A DNA stretch of 64,000 nt, from contig NZ_PJJP01000039.1 in NCBI RefSeq assembly GCF_002929555.1, positions 372,001 to 436,000 of the forward strand. The letters are read 5' to 3'. The position numbers and the translations under genes were made by a program. The number at the start of each line of letters is the position of its first letter. Within the stretch, counting starts at the first letter, position 1. A model generated the notes under the pieces. That model saw only the letters and a list, made by a program, of their open reading frames with translations. It was not told the origin of the DNA and searched no databases. Of this stretch, positions 45,139-54,201 are shown in pieces. The stretch is from Cryobacterium sp. N22 (lineage in GTDB: Bacteria; Actinomycetota; Actinomycetes; Actinomycetales; Microbacteriaceae).

Positions 45139-46653
45139 ATGTCACAATCGAGCGCGACCGGCGTTTCCCCGGTTTCCACCCCCTCCTCACCCGCCTCCTC
45201 CTCCCCCGAAGCCCAGGCTCACCACCCCCGCCGGTGGTGGCTGCTGGCCATCGTGGCCCTCGCCCAGCTGACCGTCGTGCTCGACGGCACCATCGTCAAC
45301 ATCGCCCTCCCCCACGCCCAGTCCGACCTCGGCATGAGCGACGGTGACCGCACCTGGGTCGTCACCCTCTACGCGCTGGTCTTCGGCGCACTGCTGCTGC
45401 TCGGCGGCCGGATCGCCGACTTCTGGGGACGCAAGCGCTCCTTCATCGTGGGCATGGCCGGCTTCGCCATCGCCTCCACGCTCGGTGGCATGGCGCAGAG
45501 CACCTGGGAGCTCCTCGCCGCCCGCGGCCTGCAGGGCCTGTTCGCCGCTCTGCTCGCCCCCGCCTCACTGGCGCTGCTGACCGTGAACTTCCCCGGCGGC
45601 AAGGACCGCATCAAGGCCTTCTCGGTCTACGGTGCCATCGCCGGCGGTGGCGCCGCGGTGGGCCTGGTGCTCGGCGGCGTGCTCACCGAGTACGCCAGCT
45701 GGCGCTGGTGCCTGCTCGTGAACGTGCCGATCGCGATCATCGCCATCATCGCCGCCATCCCGATCATCAAGGAGAGCAAGGCCCACGGCAACACCCGGTA
45801 CGACGTACCCGGCGCGATTCTCGTGGCCCTCGGCCTCGGTTCGCTGGTCTTCGGCTTCGCACAGGCCGAAAACGGCTGGTCCTCCTGGCAGGTGCTCGTC
45901 TTCATCCCGCTGGGCGTCGTGCTCCTGGCCCTCTTTGTGCTCGTCGAGGGCCGCTCCAACCACCCGTTGCTGCCGATCCGGATCCTGGCCGACAAGGTTC
46001 GCGGTGGTGCATTCATCACCGGTCTGCTCACTGGAGCCGCGCTCCTGGGCGGGCTGCTCTTCCTCACCTTCCACCTGCAGATCGTGCTGGGCTTCTCACC
46101 GCTGGAGTCCGGCCTGGCCTCCCTGCCGATGACCGCGATGATCATCGTGGGCGCCGCGGTGCTGTCGAAGTTCCTGCCCCAGGTGGGCGTGCGCCTGCCG
46201 ATGACCGTCGGACCTGTCGTCGTCGCCGCAGGCCTGCTCTACCTGTCGCGGATCACCGTCGGCGGCAGCTACGTCGTCGAGGTGCTGCCCGGCCTGATCC
46301 TGATGGGCCTGGGCCTGGCGATGATCTTCGTGCCGCTGCAGAACGTGGCGCTGGCCGGAATCGACGCCCACGACGCCGGAGCAGCCAGTGCCGCCGTCAC
46401 CGCCGTGCAGCAGATCGGTGGATCTATCGGCTCCGCGGTGTTCACGGTGCTGTACACCTCGGCCGTCGCGGCCTCCCTGGCCGGCGGTGACGGCACCCCC
46501 GTCGCCCAGCTGCAGGCCTTCGTCGACGGTTATCAGGCAGCGTTCTTCTGGGCAGCCGTCGGGGTGTTCGTGGCCGCGCCGGTCGCGTTCTTCATGGTGC
46601 GCCCGAAGCCGGAGGACCTGCTGGGCACCGGGTCGGCCATGCACCTGGGCTGA
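45139..46653 (+). CDS. MFS drug exporter, DHA2 (EmrB/QacA) type
   Basis: A 504-residue protein with 14 predicted transmembrane helices. Markers: VVLDGTIVNIALP (motif D1 of the 14-helix family), GGRIADFWGRKR (motif A) and the GAIAGGGAAVGLVLGG antiporter motif C region. The Ser/Pro/Thr N-terminus is cytoplasmic. It likely exports a hydrophobic or cationic toxic compound by proton exchange; the substrate is unknown. Controlled by the adjacent TetR. A strong terminator follows. Confidence 0.92.
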   Translation: MSQSSATGVSPVSTPSSPASSSPEAQAHHPRRWWLLAIVALAQLTVVLDGTIVNIALPHAQSDLGMSDGDRTWVVTLYALVFGALLLLGGRIADFWGRKRSFIVGMAGFAIASTLGGMAQSTWELLAARGLQGLFAALLAPASLALLTVNFPGGKDRIKAFSVYGAIAGGGAAVGLVLGGVLTEYASWRWCLLVNVPIAIIAIIAAIPIIKESKAHGNTRYDVPGAILVALGLGSLVFGFAQAENGWSSWQVLVFIPLGVVLLALFVLVEGRSNHPLLPIRILADKVRGGAFITGLLTGAALLGGLLFLTFHLQIVLGFSPLESGLASLPMTAMIIVGAAVLSKFLPQVGVRLPMTVGPVVVAAGLLYLSRITVGGSYVVEVLPGLILMGLGLAMIFVPLQNVALAGIDAHDAGAASAAVTAVQQIGGSIGSAVFTVLYTSAVAASLAGGDGTPVAQLQAFVDGYQAAFFWAAVGVFVAAPVAFFMVRPKPEDLLGTGSAMHLG

Positions 46654-46671
46654 TCCGCACCAGAGAACTAA

Positions 46672-46701
46672 CGAAGCCCCCGGATCACTCCGGGGGCTTC
46701 G
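46672..46701. terminator. bidirectional terminator after the MFS gene
   Basis: Perfect 13-bp arms CGAAGCCCCCGGA / TCCGGGGGCTTCG with a TCAC loop, between convergent genes. Confidence 0.85.
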
Positions 46702-46718
46702 TCGTCGTGGGGCGGAGA

Positions 46719-47225
46719 TCAGCTGTCGGCGGCGATCACGATGGTGTCGCCGTGCACGTCGAGGGTGACGACGAGCAGAGCATCGGTTTCGTGCGGGCTG
46801 ATCGAGTAGTCGAGCACCGCGAAGTGCTGGTCATTGCCGATGTGGTGCGGGTGGAAACCGATGCGCTGCAGCTGGATGGAGCGCAGGTAGTCGATCTGCT
46901 TGTCCCCTGAGTCCCAGATGAGGGCGTCTTCGAGAACCTCGGCGTCGAGCTCCTCGAACTGCGCGACGATGAACTGGCTGGTCACCGAGACCTCGGCGCT
47001 CAGGTCGGCCACGAGCGACTCCCGAGCCTGCGAATCGAGGTCCTCCAGGGCGTTGATCATGGCCGCGACGATGTCGAGGGCCTCGACCGACACCGAGTCT
47101 TCGTCGGGTGAGCTCACGTCGATTTCGACGTTCTGGTCGCCCAGCTCGGCGGTATCGGACCAGTACACCTCACCGCTGTCGTCGTCGCTGCCGAGGATTC
47201 CGAAGAAATCGTGTTCGATGGTCAT
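46719..47225 (-). CDS. acidic DUF2004-like protein
   Basis: A 168-residue, very acidic soluble protein with no transmembrane segment. The order (HDFFGILGSDD, YWSDTAELGDQNVEIDVS, then helices, then IGFHPHHIGNDQHFAVLDYSI and LLVVTLDVHGD) looks like the DUF2004 group, an assignment from memory only. Function unknown. It follows ftsY by 9 bp and is presumably co-transcribed. Confidence 0.7.
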   Translation of the reverse strand: MTIEHDFFGILGSDDDSGEVYWSDTAELGDQNVEIDVSSPDEDSVSVEALDIVAAMINALEDLDSQARESLVADLSAEVSVTSQFIVAQFEELDAEVLEDALIWDSGDKQIDYLRSIQLQRIGFHPHHIGNDQHFAVLDYSISPHETDALLVVTLDVHGDTIVIAADS

Positions 47226-47234
47226 GAGGGCGTC

Positions 47235-48110
47235 CTATCCGACGAGTTTTTGTGCGAAAACGTGCGGGGTGAAACCGGTGAGGTCGTTGATTCCCTCACC
47301 CTGCCCGACGAGTTTGATGGGGATTCCTGTTTTTTCCTGAACGGCCAGGACGAAACCGCCCTTGGCGGATCCGTCGAGTTTGGTGAGCACCAGGCCGGTC
47401 ACCCCGGCGTGCTCGATGAAAGCCTCGGCCTGGGCGAGACCGTTCTGACCCGTCGTGGCGTCGAGCACGAGGAGCACCTCGGAAATCGGGGTCTGCTTCT
47501 CGATGACCCGGCGGATCTTGGTGAGCTCATCCATCAGCCCGCCCTTGGTCTGCAGCCGGCCGGCGGTGTCGATGATCACGATCTCGGTACCCGTGCTGAC
47601 GGCACGTTCGACGGTCTGAAAGGCCACGGATGCCGGGTCCTGGCCCTGGGCCTGCGGCTTCACGATGTCCGCGCCGGCACGCTCCGCCCAGGTGGCGAGT
47701 TGCTCCACCGCGGCGGCACGGAAGGTGTCGGCGGCTCCGATCAGGACGCTGCGGTCGTGCACGCGCAGGAACTTGGCAAATTTGCCGATGGTGGTGGTCT
47801 TCCCCACCCCGTTGACACCGACCACGAGCACCACGGCAGGCCGGGCGCTGAGGTTCAGCGTGGAGTCGAGCTTCGCCAGGCGCTCCTCGATGCCCTCGCG
47901 GAGCATCCGGTGCAGGTCCTTGGGATCCGTGGTGTTGTACCTGGACACCTTGGTGCGGAGTTCGGCCACGATGGCATCGGTGATGTCGGGGCCGAAGTCG
48001 GCCTGGATCAACGAGTCCTCGAGGTCATCCCAGGTATCGGCGTCGATTGTCTTCTTCGCGAACACTCCGCGCAATGCGCCGGAGAGGGACCACGGGGTGC
48101 GTTCTGCCAT
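47235..48110 (-). CDS. ftsY: signal recognition particle receptor FtsY
   Basis: The membrane-associated SRP receptor GTPase. 291 residues, so only a short A region precedes the NG domain: GVNGVGKTTT (98-107), VLIGAADTFRAAAVEQL, DTAGRLQTKGGLMDEL, TKLDGSAKGG. Preceded by TAGGCT six bases before the ATG, where AGGGGC also could act as ribosome site. In many actinobacteria it directly follows smc; here the sulfur cluster lies between. Confidence 0.97.
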   Translation of the reverse strand: MAERTPWSLSGALRGVFAKKTIDADTWDDLEDSLIQADFGPDITDAIVAELRTKVSRYNTTDPKDLHRMLREGIEERLAKLDSTLNLSARPAVVLVVGVNGVGKTTTIGKFAKFLRVHDRSVLIGAADTFRAAAVEQLATWAERAGADIVKPQAQGQDPASVAFQTVERAVSTGTEIVIIDTAGRLQTKGGLMDELTKIRRVIEKQTPISEVLLVLDATTGQNGLAQAEAFIEHAGVTGLVLTKLDGSAKGGFVLAVQEKTGIPIKLVGQGEGINDLTGFTPHVFAQKLVG

Positions 48111-48116
48111 GCCCCT

Positions 48117-48122
48117 AGCCTA
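48117..48122 (-). promoter_or_regulatory. putative -10 of leaderless ftsY transcript
   Basis: TAGGCT, 6 bases (AGGGGC), then ATG at 48110. The AGGGG allows a ribosome-site reading instead. Confidence 0.4.
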
Positions 48123-48253
48123 TGGCTCGGCTGCCGACCGCGCCGTCTACGCCGGGCACCAGTGCCCACCGCGACACCATATTCGCTCCGGGCGTCGGAC
48201 GCTCCTTTCGTGACGCCCCGCTACGGAGCGTGACCGGCTGTGACGCCGAGCCA

Positions 48254-48281
48254 TGACTTTGCGGCGCAGGCTCGATAGATT
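48254..48281 (+). promoter_or_regulatory. candidate promoter of the sulfur operon
   Basis: TGACTT (48254-48259), 16-base spacer, TAGATT (48276-48281), about 60 bases before the sulfite reductase GTG. Upstream, GTGACGCC occurs twice 30 bases apart (48210-48217 and 48240-48247), possible sites for a sulfur regulator. Confidence 0.4.
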
Positions 48282-48341
48282 TCCCAGCACGCCGCGCAGC
48301 CTGCCCGAGCAGCGTTCGCGTTCAAGGAGGAGGACCTCACA

Positions 48342-50066
48342 GTGCCAGAGAGCCAGACAACACAGACCCCGTCCGTGACGATGCGCGCCGGTCGTCCTCC
48401 GCGTCCGGCGTCCCGGCCGAACGGACAGTGGAAGGTCGACGGCACCGAACCGCTCAACGGCAATGAAGCCTGGAAGCAGGTGGACAACGGGCTGAACGTG
48501 CGCGAGCGGATCGAGAAGATCTATTCCCGCGACGGGTTCGACTCCATCGAGGGCACCGACCTGCACGGCCGGTTCCGCTGGTGGGGCCTCTACACGCAAC
48601 GCAAGCCCGGCATCGACGGCGGCAAAACCGCGACCCTCGAACCCCACGAACTCGAAGACTCCTACTTCATGTTGCGGGTGCGCATCGACGGCGGCCAGCT
48701 CACCACCGGCCAGCTGCGGGTCATCGGTGAGATCTCCGAGGAATTCGGCCGGGACACCGCCGACCTCACCGACCGGCAGAACATCCAGCTGCACTGGATC
48801 CGCGTGGAGGACGTTCCCGAGATCTGGCGCCGCCTCGAGGCCGTCGGCCTGCAGACCACCGAAGCTTGCGGCGATGTGCCGCGCGTCGTGCTCGGCTCCC
48901 CCGTCGCCGGCATCGCCGTCGACGAACTGCTCGACCCGACGGACGCCATCGCCGACATCACGGCCCGGTACATCGGGGTTCCCGAACTCGCGAACCTGCC
49001 CCGCAAGTTCAAGACCGCCCTGACCGGGCACCCGAGCCAGGATGTTGTGCACGAGATCAATGACGTCGGCTTCGTCGCCCTGCGGCATCCGGAGCTGGGC
49101 CTCGGTTACGACCTCTGGGTCGGCGGCGGCCTCTCGGCCAACCCCCGACTCGGCGAGCGCCTGGGCGCCTTCGTGTCTCCCGAGAAGGTCGCCGACGTCT
49201 GGCTCGGTGTCGCCTCCATCTTCCGCGACTACGGCTACCGGCGGCTGCGCAACAAGGCCAGGCTGAAGTTCCTGCTCGCGGACTGGGGGCCGGCCAAGTT
49301 CCGCCAGGTCCTCGAGGACGAGTACCTGTTCGAGGCGTTGCCCGACGGCCCACCCGCCCCGACGCCGACCCAGCAGGGCGACCACATCGGCGTGCACAAG
49401 CAGGTCGACGGCCGGTTCTACATCGGTGTCACCCCGTTCGTCGGCCGGGTCTCCGGCACGATGCTCACGAAACTCGCCGACCTGCTCGAGCAGCACGGCT
49501 CCGGGCGGCTGCGCACGACGCCGCACCAGAAGCTCGTGCTGTTGGACATCAGCGAGGAGGATGTCGAGCCGCTCATCACCGCGCTCGATGCGCTCGGCCT
49601 GGCCGCCCGCCCCAGCCTGTTCCGCCGCACGACCATCGCCTGCACCGGGATCGAGTTCTGCAAGCTCGCCATCGTCGAGACCAAACAGGCCGCGACCGAC
49701 GCCGTGCTCGAACTCGAGAAGCGCCTGGCCGGCATCGATGTGCCGCAGCCGATCAGCCTGCACGTGAACGGCTGCCCCAACTCCTGCGCCCGCATCCAGA
49801 CCGCCGACATCGGCCTCAAGGGCCAGCTCCTGGCCGACGGCAACGGCGGCCAGGTCCCGGGATTCCAGGTGCACCTCGGCGGGGGCTTGGCGTCCGTCGG
49901 CCGGGATGAGGCCGGCCTGGGTCGCACCGTGCGTGGCCTCAAGGTGACCGCCGACGACCTCGCGGACTATGTGGAGCGCATCGTGCTCCGCTTCCTCGCC
50001 GACAGGAGCGACACGGAGACCTTCGCCGTCTGGGCCCACCGCGCCGACGAGGAGGCACTGCAATGA
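48342..50066 (+). CDS. sirA: ferredoxin-type sulfite (or nitrite) reductase, siroheme/4Fe-4S
   Basis: A six-electron reductase converting sulfite to sulfide (or nitrite to ammonia) at a siroheme coupled to a 4Fe-4S cluster. The 574-residue, single-chain, ferredoxin-dependent form has two similar halves. The cluster cysteines are Cys434 and Cys440 (ACTGIEFCKL) and Cys478 and Cys482 (CPNSC). The cysH-cysD-cysN neighbours and a dedicated ferredoxin and reductase downstream argue for sulfite as substrate, as for M. tuberculosis NirA/SirA. GTG start with AAGGAGGAGG upstream. The 231-bp gap before it holds the operon promoter. Confidence 0.93.
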   Translation: MPESQTTQTPSVTMRAGRPPRPASRPNGQWKVDGTEPLNGNEAWKQVDNGLNVRERIEKIYSRDGFDSIEGTDLHGRFRWWGLYTQRKPGIDGGKTATLEPHELEDSYFMLRVRIDGGQLTTGQLRVIGEISEEFGRDTADLTDRQNIQLHWIRVEDVPEIWRRLEAVGLQTTEACGDVPRVVLGSPVAGIAVDELLDPTDAIADITARYIGVPELANLPRKFKTALTGHPSQDVVHEINDVGFVALRHPELGLGYDLWVGGGLSANPRLGERLGAFVSPEKVADVWLGVASIFRDYGYRRLRNKARLKFLLADWGPAKFRQVLEDEYLFEALPDGPPAPTPTQQGDHIGVHKQVDGRFYIGVTPFVGRVSGTMLTKLADLLEQHGSGRLRTTPHQKLVLLDISEEDVEPLITALDALGLAARPSLFRRTTIACTGIEFCKLAIVETKQAATDAVLELEKRLAGIDVPQPISLHVNGCPNSCARIQTADIGLKGQLLADGNGGQVPGFQVHLGGGLASVGRDEAGLGRTVRGLKVTADDLADYVERIVLRFLADRSDTETFAVWAHRADEEALQ

Positions 50067-50788
50067 GCACCATCGACACTCCCACGAGCACCCGCCGCTC
50101 CCCCGACGAGCTGCGCGCCCTGGCCGAGTCCGGCGCTGCCCTGCTGGGCGAAGCATCCGCCGACGAGGTCATCGCCTGGGTCGCCCGCAATTTCAGCACG
50201 GATGCTGCCGCGGTCGCCTGCTCGATGGCCGACGCGGTACTCCCCCACGCCGTGTCCCGGCAACTGCCCGGCGTGGACGTGCTCTTCCTCGACACCGGCT
50301 ACCACTTCGCCGAGACCCATTCCACCCGTGACGACGTGGCCAGGCTGCTGCCGGTGCGCATCGTCGACGTGCTGCCCGAGCGCACGGTGGCCGAGCAGGA
50401 CGCCGCCCACGGCGCCGAGCTGTTCGCCAGGGACCCGAACCTCTGCTGCGCGCTGCGCAAGGTCGAGCCCCTGCACCGGGTGCTCGATGGTTACGAGGTC
50501 TGGTTCACCGGCGTGCGCCGCGACGAGGCGCCCACCCGGGCGAACACGCCCCTGATCGTGTGGGACGAACGCAACGGCCTCGTCAAGGTCAACCCGCTCG
50601 CCGCCTGGAGCTTCGAGGACATCCTCGACTACGCCGGCACGCACAATGTGCCGGTCAATCCGCTGATGGCCCAGGGCTACCCCTCCATCGGCTGCGCGCC
50701 GTGCACCAAACCCGTCGCCGAGGGCGACGACCCCCGATCCGGACGCTGGGCCAGCCTGGCGAAGACAGAATGCGGACTCCACCTGTGA
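50063..50788 (+). CDS. cysH: adenylyl-sulfate (APS) reductase, CysH family with 4Fe-4S cysteines
   Basis: Reduces activated sulfate to sulfite with thioredoxin-type electrons. 241 residues; the PP-loop fold has FLDTGYHFAET. The paired Cys128-Cys129 and Cys211-x2-Cys214 are the 4Fe-4S ligands of APS (not PAPS) reductases, and the C-terminal KTECGLH carries the catalytic Cys237. This predicts APS as substrate, and no APS kinase gene is present. It overlaps sirA (ATGA) and cysD (GTGA). Confidence 0.94.
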   Translation: MSTIDTPTSTRRSPDELRALAESGAALLGEASADEVIAWVARNFSTDAAAVACSMADAVLPHAVSRQLPGVDVLFLDTGYHFAETHSTRDDVARLLPVRIVDVLPERTVAEQDAAHGAELFARDPNLCCALRKVEPLHRVLDGYEVWFTGVRRDEAPTRANTPLIVWDERNGLVKVNPLAAWSFEDILDYAGTHNVPVNPLMAQGYPSIGCAPCTKPVAEGDDPRSGRWASLAKTECGLHL

Positions 50789-51735
50789 ACGCTCTCCCCG
50801 CCCCCACCATCGCCCGATCCGACAGCGCCGGGTCCGGCAGTGCCTCGTTGAGCCAGCTCGACGTGCTCGAGAGCGAGGCGATCCACATCATCCGTGAGGT
50901 GGTCGCCGAGTTCGAACGCCCGGTGCTGCTGTTCTCCGGCGGCAAGGACTCCGTGGTGGTGCTGCACCTGGCCGCGAAGGCGTTCTGGCCGGGCAAGGTT
51001 CCGTTCCCGCTGCTGCACGTGGACACCGGGCACAACTTTCCCGAGGTCCTCGAATTCCGCGACGAGACCGTGGCCAGACTGGGCCTCCGCCTCGAGGTCG
51101 CCAGCGTGCAGGACTACATCGACGACGGCCGCCTGACCGAACGCGCCGACGGCACCCGCAACCCCCTGCAGACCCTGCCCCTGCTCGACGCGATCACCGC
51201 GGGCCGACACGACGCCGTCTTCGGCGGTGCCCGCCGCGACGAGGACAAGGCCCGCGCGAAGGAGCGCATCCTGTCCCTGCGCGACGAGTTCGGCCAGTGG
51301 GACCCGCGCAACCAGCGCCCGGAACTCTGGAACCTGTACAACGGCCGCCACACCGTGGGCCAGCACGTGCGCGCGTTCCCGATCAGCAACTGGACCGAGC
51401 TCAACGTCTGGCGCTACATCGAACGCGAGGGCATCGCCCTTCCCCCGCTGTACTACGCACACGAGCGCGAGGTCTACCGCCGCGACGGCATGTGGCGCGC
51501 CGTAGGACCGGTCAGCGCCCCGCTGGCCAGCGAGACCGTCGTCTCCCGCACGGTCCGGTACCGCACCGTTGGCGACATGAGCTGCACCGGCGCCGTCGAC
51601 TCCGACGCCGCATCCGTGCAGGACGTCGTACGCGAAATCGCCGTGAGCACCATCACCGAACGAGGCGCGACCCGCGCCGACGATCGCATCTCCGAAGCAG
51701 CCATGGAAGATCGCAAGAAGGACGGGTATTTCTAA
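50785..51735 (+). CDS. cysD: sulfate adenylyltransferase subunit 2 (CysD)
   Basis: The catalytic ATP sulfurylase subunit forming APS from ATP and sulfate. 316 residues from a GTG overlapping the cysH stop (GTGA); an in-frame ATG at 50770 is an alternative. PP-loop SGGKDS at 51-56, then HVDTGHNFPEV, GGARRDEDKARAKER, FPISNWTELNVWRYI and the C-terminal EDRKKDGYF. Works with CysN, encoded next. Confidence 0.95.
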   Translation: MNALPAPTIARSDSAGSGSASLSQLDVLESEAIHIIREVVAEFERPVLLFSGGKDSVVVLHLAAKAFWPGKVPFPLLHVDTGHNFPEVLEFRDETVARLGLRLEVASVQDYIDDGRLTERADGTRNPLQTLPLLDAITAGRHDAVFGGARRDEDKARAKERILSLRDEFGQWDPRNQRPELWNLYNGRHTVGQHVRAFPISNWTELNVWRYIEREGIALPPLYYAHEREVYRRDGMWRAVGPVSAPLASETVVSRTVRYRTVGDMSCTGAVDSDAASVQDVVREIAVSTITERGATRADDRISEAAMEDRKKDGYF

Positions 51736-53135
51736 TGACTCAGGCACAGCTCGTACAGGCACAGCCCTCACAGGCACAGCCGGCTGACCTCCTGCTGGAG
51801 CGCCCGGTCAGCGGGCACGCCGACCGCTCAGAGGGCACCCTCTTCAGGTTCGCGACCGCCGGGTCCGTCGACGACGGCAAGTCCACCCTGGTCGGCCGGC
51901 TGCTGCACGATTCGAAGGCGATCCTCGCCGACCAGCTCGACACCGTCACCCGCACCTCCACCGAGCGCGGCTTCGGCGGGGCGGCCGGCGGCATCGACTT
52001 CGCGCTGCTCACCGACGGCCTGCGAGCCGAACGCGAGCAGGGCATCACCATCGACGTCGCCTACCGCTACTTCGCCACCGACAAGCGCTCATTCATCCTG
52101 GCCGACTGCCCCGGACACGTTCAGTACACCCGCAACATGGTCACCGGCGCCACCACCGCGGATGCCGTCATCATGCTCATCGACGCGCGCAAGGGCGTGC
52201 TCGAACAGACCCGCAGGCACCTGTCCGTCGTGAAACTGCTGCGGGTTCCCCACATCGTCATCGCGGTGAACAAAATCGACCTGCAGGACTACAACGAGGC
52301 CGCGTTCGGCGCCGTCGCCGCCGACGTGCGCCGGGTCACCGATGAGCTGGGCCTGAACGCGGTGCACATCATCCCCGTCTCGGCCCTCGTCGGCGACAAC
52401 GTCGTCGAGAGGTCCCCGAACACTCCCTGGTACGACGGGCCGAGCCTGCTCGAGCTCCTGGAGACCCTGCCCGCCGCGGACGCGGTCGCCACGAACGTGG
52501 AGTCGTTCAGACTGCCGGTGCAACTCGTACTGCGACCCCAGGGCGCCGTCGCCGTCGCGCCGGAGGACGCCGCGGCGTACCGCGACTACCGGGCATACGC
52601 CGGCCAGGTCGCCTCGGGCACCGTGCGGGTGGGCGACACCGTCACGGTGACCCCCGGCGGCGCCAGCACCGTCGTGACCGGCATCGACTTCGCCGGCGCC
52701 TCCCTCGACCAAGCCGTCGCACCTCAATCGGTCGCCCTGCGGCTGCGCGACGACCTCGACATCGCCCGCGGCGCCGTGATCGGTGCGGCCGGCACCATGC
52801 CGGAACCCGTGAAGGAGCTGGACGCCGCCCTGTTCTGGCTGGACCCCCGGGCCCTGCAGCCCGGCGCCCGGGTGCTGGTCAAGTTCGGCACCCACACCGT
52901 TCAGGCCATCATCGGAACCATCACCGGTCGCCTCAACCTCAATACCCTGGAGCTCGAAATGGCTGATGATCTGCAGATCAACGACATCGGACAGGTCACC
53001 GTCCGACTGGCAGCCGCACTGCCCGTCGAAACCTACGCCGCGAACCGTCGGGCCGGCGCGTTCTTGGTGATCCAGCCGCAGGATGGCGCGACCCTCGCCG
53101 CCGGCATCGTCACCGGGGCGGGTGGGATCTCATGA
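51735..53135 (+). CDS. cysN: sulfate adenylyltransferase subunit 1 (CysN GTPase)
   Basis: A regulatory EF-Tu-like GTPase that drives the CysD reaction. 466 residues: GSVDDGKST (43-51), EREQGITIDVAYRYF, DCPGHVQYTRNM, NKIDL, then two beta-barrel domains. It ends without an APS kinase (CysC) domain, unlike mycobacterial CysNC, which agrees with the APS-type reductase. Its ATG shares one base with the cysD stop (TAATG), and its end overlaps the next gene by ATGA. Confidence 0.95.
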   Translation: MTQAQLVQAQPSQAQPADLLLERPVSGHADRSEGTLFRFATAGSVDDGKSTLVGRLLHDSKAILADQLDTVTRTSTERGFGGAAGGIDFALLTDGLRAEREQGITIDVAYRYFATDKRSFILADCPGHVQYTRNMVTGATTADAVIMLIDARKGVLEQTRRHLSVVKLLRVPHIVIAVNKIDLQDYNEAAFGAVAADVRRVTDELGLNAVHIIPVSALVGDNVVERSPNTPWYDGPSLLELLETLPAADAVATNVESFRLPVQLVLRPQGAVAVAPEDAAAYRDYRAYAGQVASGTVRVGDTVTVTPGGASTVVTGIDFAGASLDQAVAPQSVALRLRDDLDIARGAVIGAAGTMPEPVKELDAALFWLDPRALQPGARVLVKFGTHTVQAIIGTITGRLNLNTLELEMADDLQINDIGQVTVRLAAALPVETYAANRRAGAFLVIQPQDGATLAAGIVTGAGGIS

Positions 53136-54199
53136 GCGGCCGTACCGGCCGTCGTACCCTCAGCCTGCTCGCGCTCATCATGATTCCCGGCCTGCTGACC
53201 GGCTGCGCCGCAGCCGGCACCGCCGCGGCACCGGGCGAACCGGCGACCGAACTGCGATTGGGGTATTTCGACAACGTCACGCACGCACCCGCCCTGGTCG
53301 GCCTCGACCAGGGTCTGTTCGAGGACGCCCTCGGCGACACCGCCCTGACCACCCAGGTCTTCAATGCGGGTCCCGCCGCCATCGAAGCCCTCAGCGCCGG
53401 AGCCATCGACGCCGCCTACCTGGGCCCGAACCCCGCGATCAACAGCTTCGTCAAGAGCGCCGGCCAATCGGTCCGGATCGTGGCCGGCGCCACCAGCGGC
53501 GGGGCCGCGCTCGTCGTGCGCCCCGGCATCACCGACGCAAGCGACCTGGCCGGAACCACGATCGCCACACCGCAGCTGGGCAACACGCAGGATGTCGCGC
53601 TGCGCTCCTGGCTCGGCGAGCAGGGCTACGCGACAAGCACCTCCGGCGGCGGCGACGTGAACATCGCCCCGACCGAGAACGCCCAGGCACTGGCCCTGTT
53701 CCAGAGCGGCAAGATCGATGGCGCCTGGCTCCCCGAACCCTGGGTCTCCCGGTTCGTACTCGAGGCCGACGCTACGGTCCTCGTCGACGAGGCATCACTC
53801 TGGACGGACGGTGCGTTCCCGACGACGGTGTTGCTGGTGAGCGCCGACTACCTGGCCGCTCACCCGGAGGCCGTTGAGGCACTCGTCGCCGGTCACACGG
53901 CATCGGTGGACTGGCTGACCGAAAACCCGGATCAGGCTGCCGCCGCGATCAACCGCGTCCTCACAGCAGACACCGGCAAGCCGCTGCCCGACGCGGTGCT
54001 CGCCCGCGCCCTCACCGCCGTGACGTTCACGACCGACCCGCTCGCGGAGACCTTCCCGGTGCTGCTGAAGGCCGGCGTTGACGCCGGAACCGCCAAGACC
54101 GGGAACCTGGACGGGCTCTTCGACCTGGCCCCGCTGAACAGGGTCCTCACGGAGGCCGGCGCACCATCGGTCTCCGATGCCGGACTGGGAACGGAGTAA
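53132..54199 (+). CDS. ABC transporter substrate-binding lipoprotein, SsuA/TauA type
   Basis: A 355-residue periplasmic-binding-type lipoprotein: signal LLALIMIPGLLTGC with lipobox LTGC near residue 25, then an NMT1/SsuA fold (LRLGYFDNVTHAPALVG, AAYLGPNPAIN, GTTIATPQLGNTQDVALRSWL, DGAWLPEPW). Such proteins bind sulfonates, taurine or sulfate esters; the gene's position inside the sulfate assimilation operon supports an organosulfur ligand. Overlaps cysN by ATGA. Confidence 0.88.
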   Translation: MSGRTGRRTLSLLALIMIPGLLTGCAAAGTAAAPGEPATELRLGYFDNVTHAPALVGLDQGLFEDALGDTALTTQVFNAGPAAIEALSAGAIDAAYLGPNPAINSFVKSAGQSVRIVAGATSGGAALVVRPGITDASDLAGTTIATPQLGNTQDVALRSWLGEQGYATSTSGGGDVNIAPTENAQALALFQSGKIDGAWLPEPWVSRFVLEADATVLVDEASLWTDGAFPTTVLLVSADYLAAHPEAVEALVAGHTASVDWLTENPDQAAAAINRVLTADTGKPLPDAVLARALTAVTFTTDPLAETFPVLLKAGVDAGTAKTGNLDGLFDLAPLNRVLTEAGAPSVSDAGLGTE

Positions 54200-54201
54200 C
54201 C

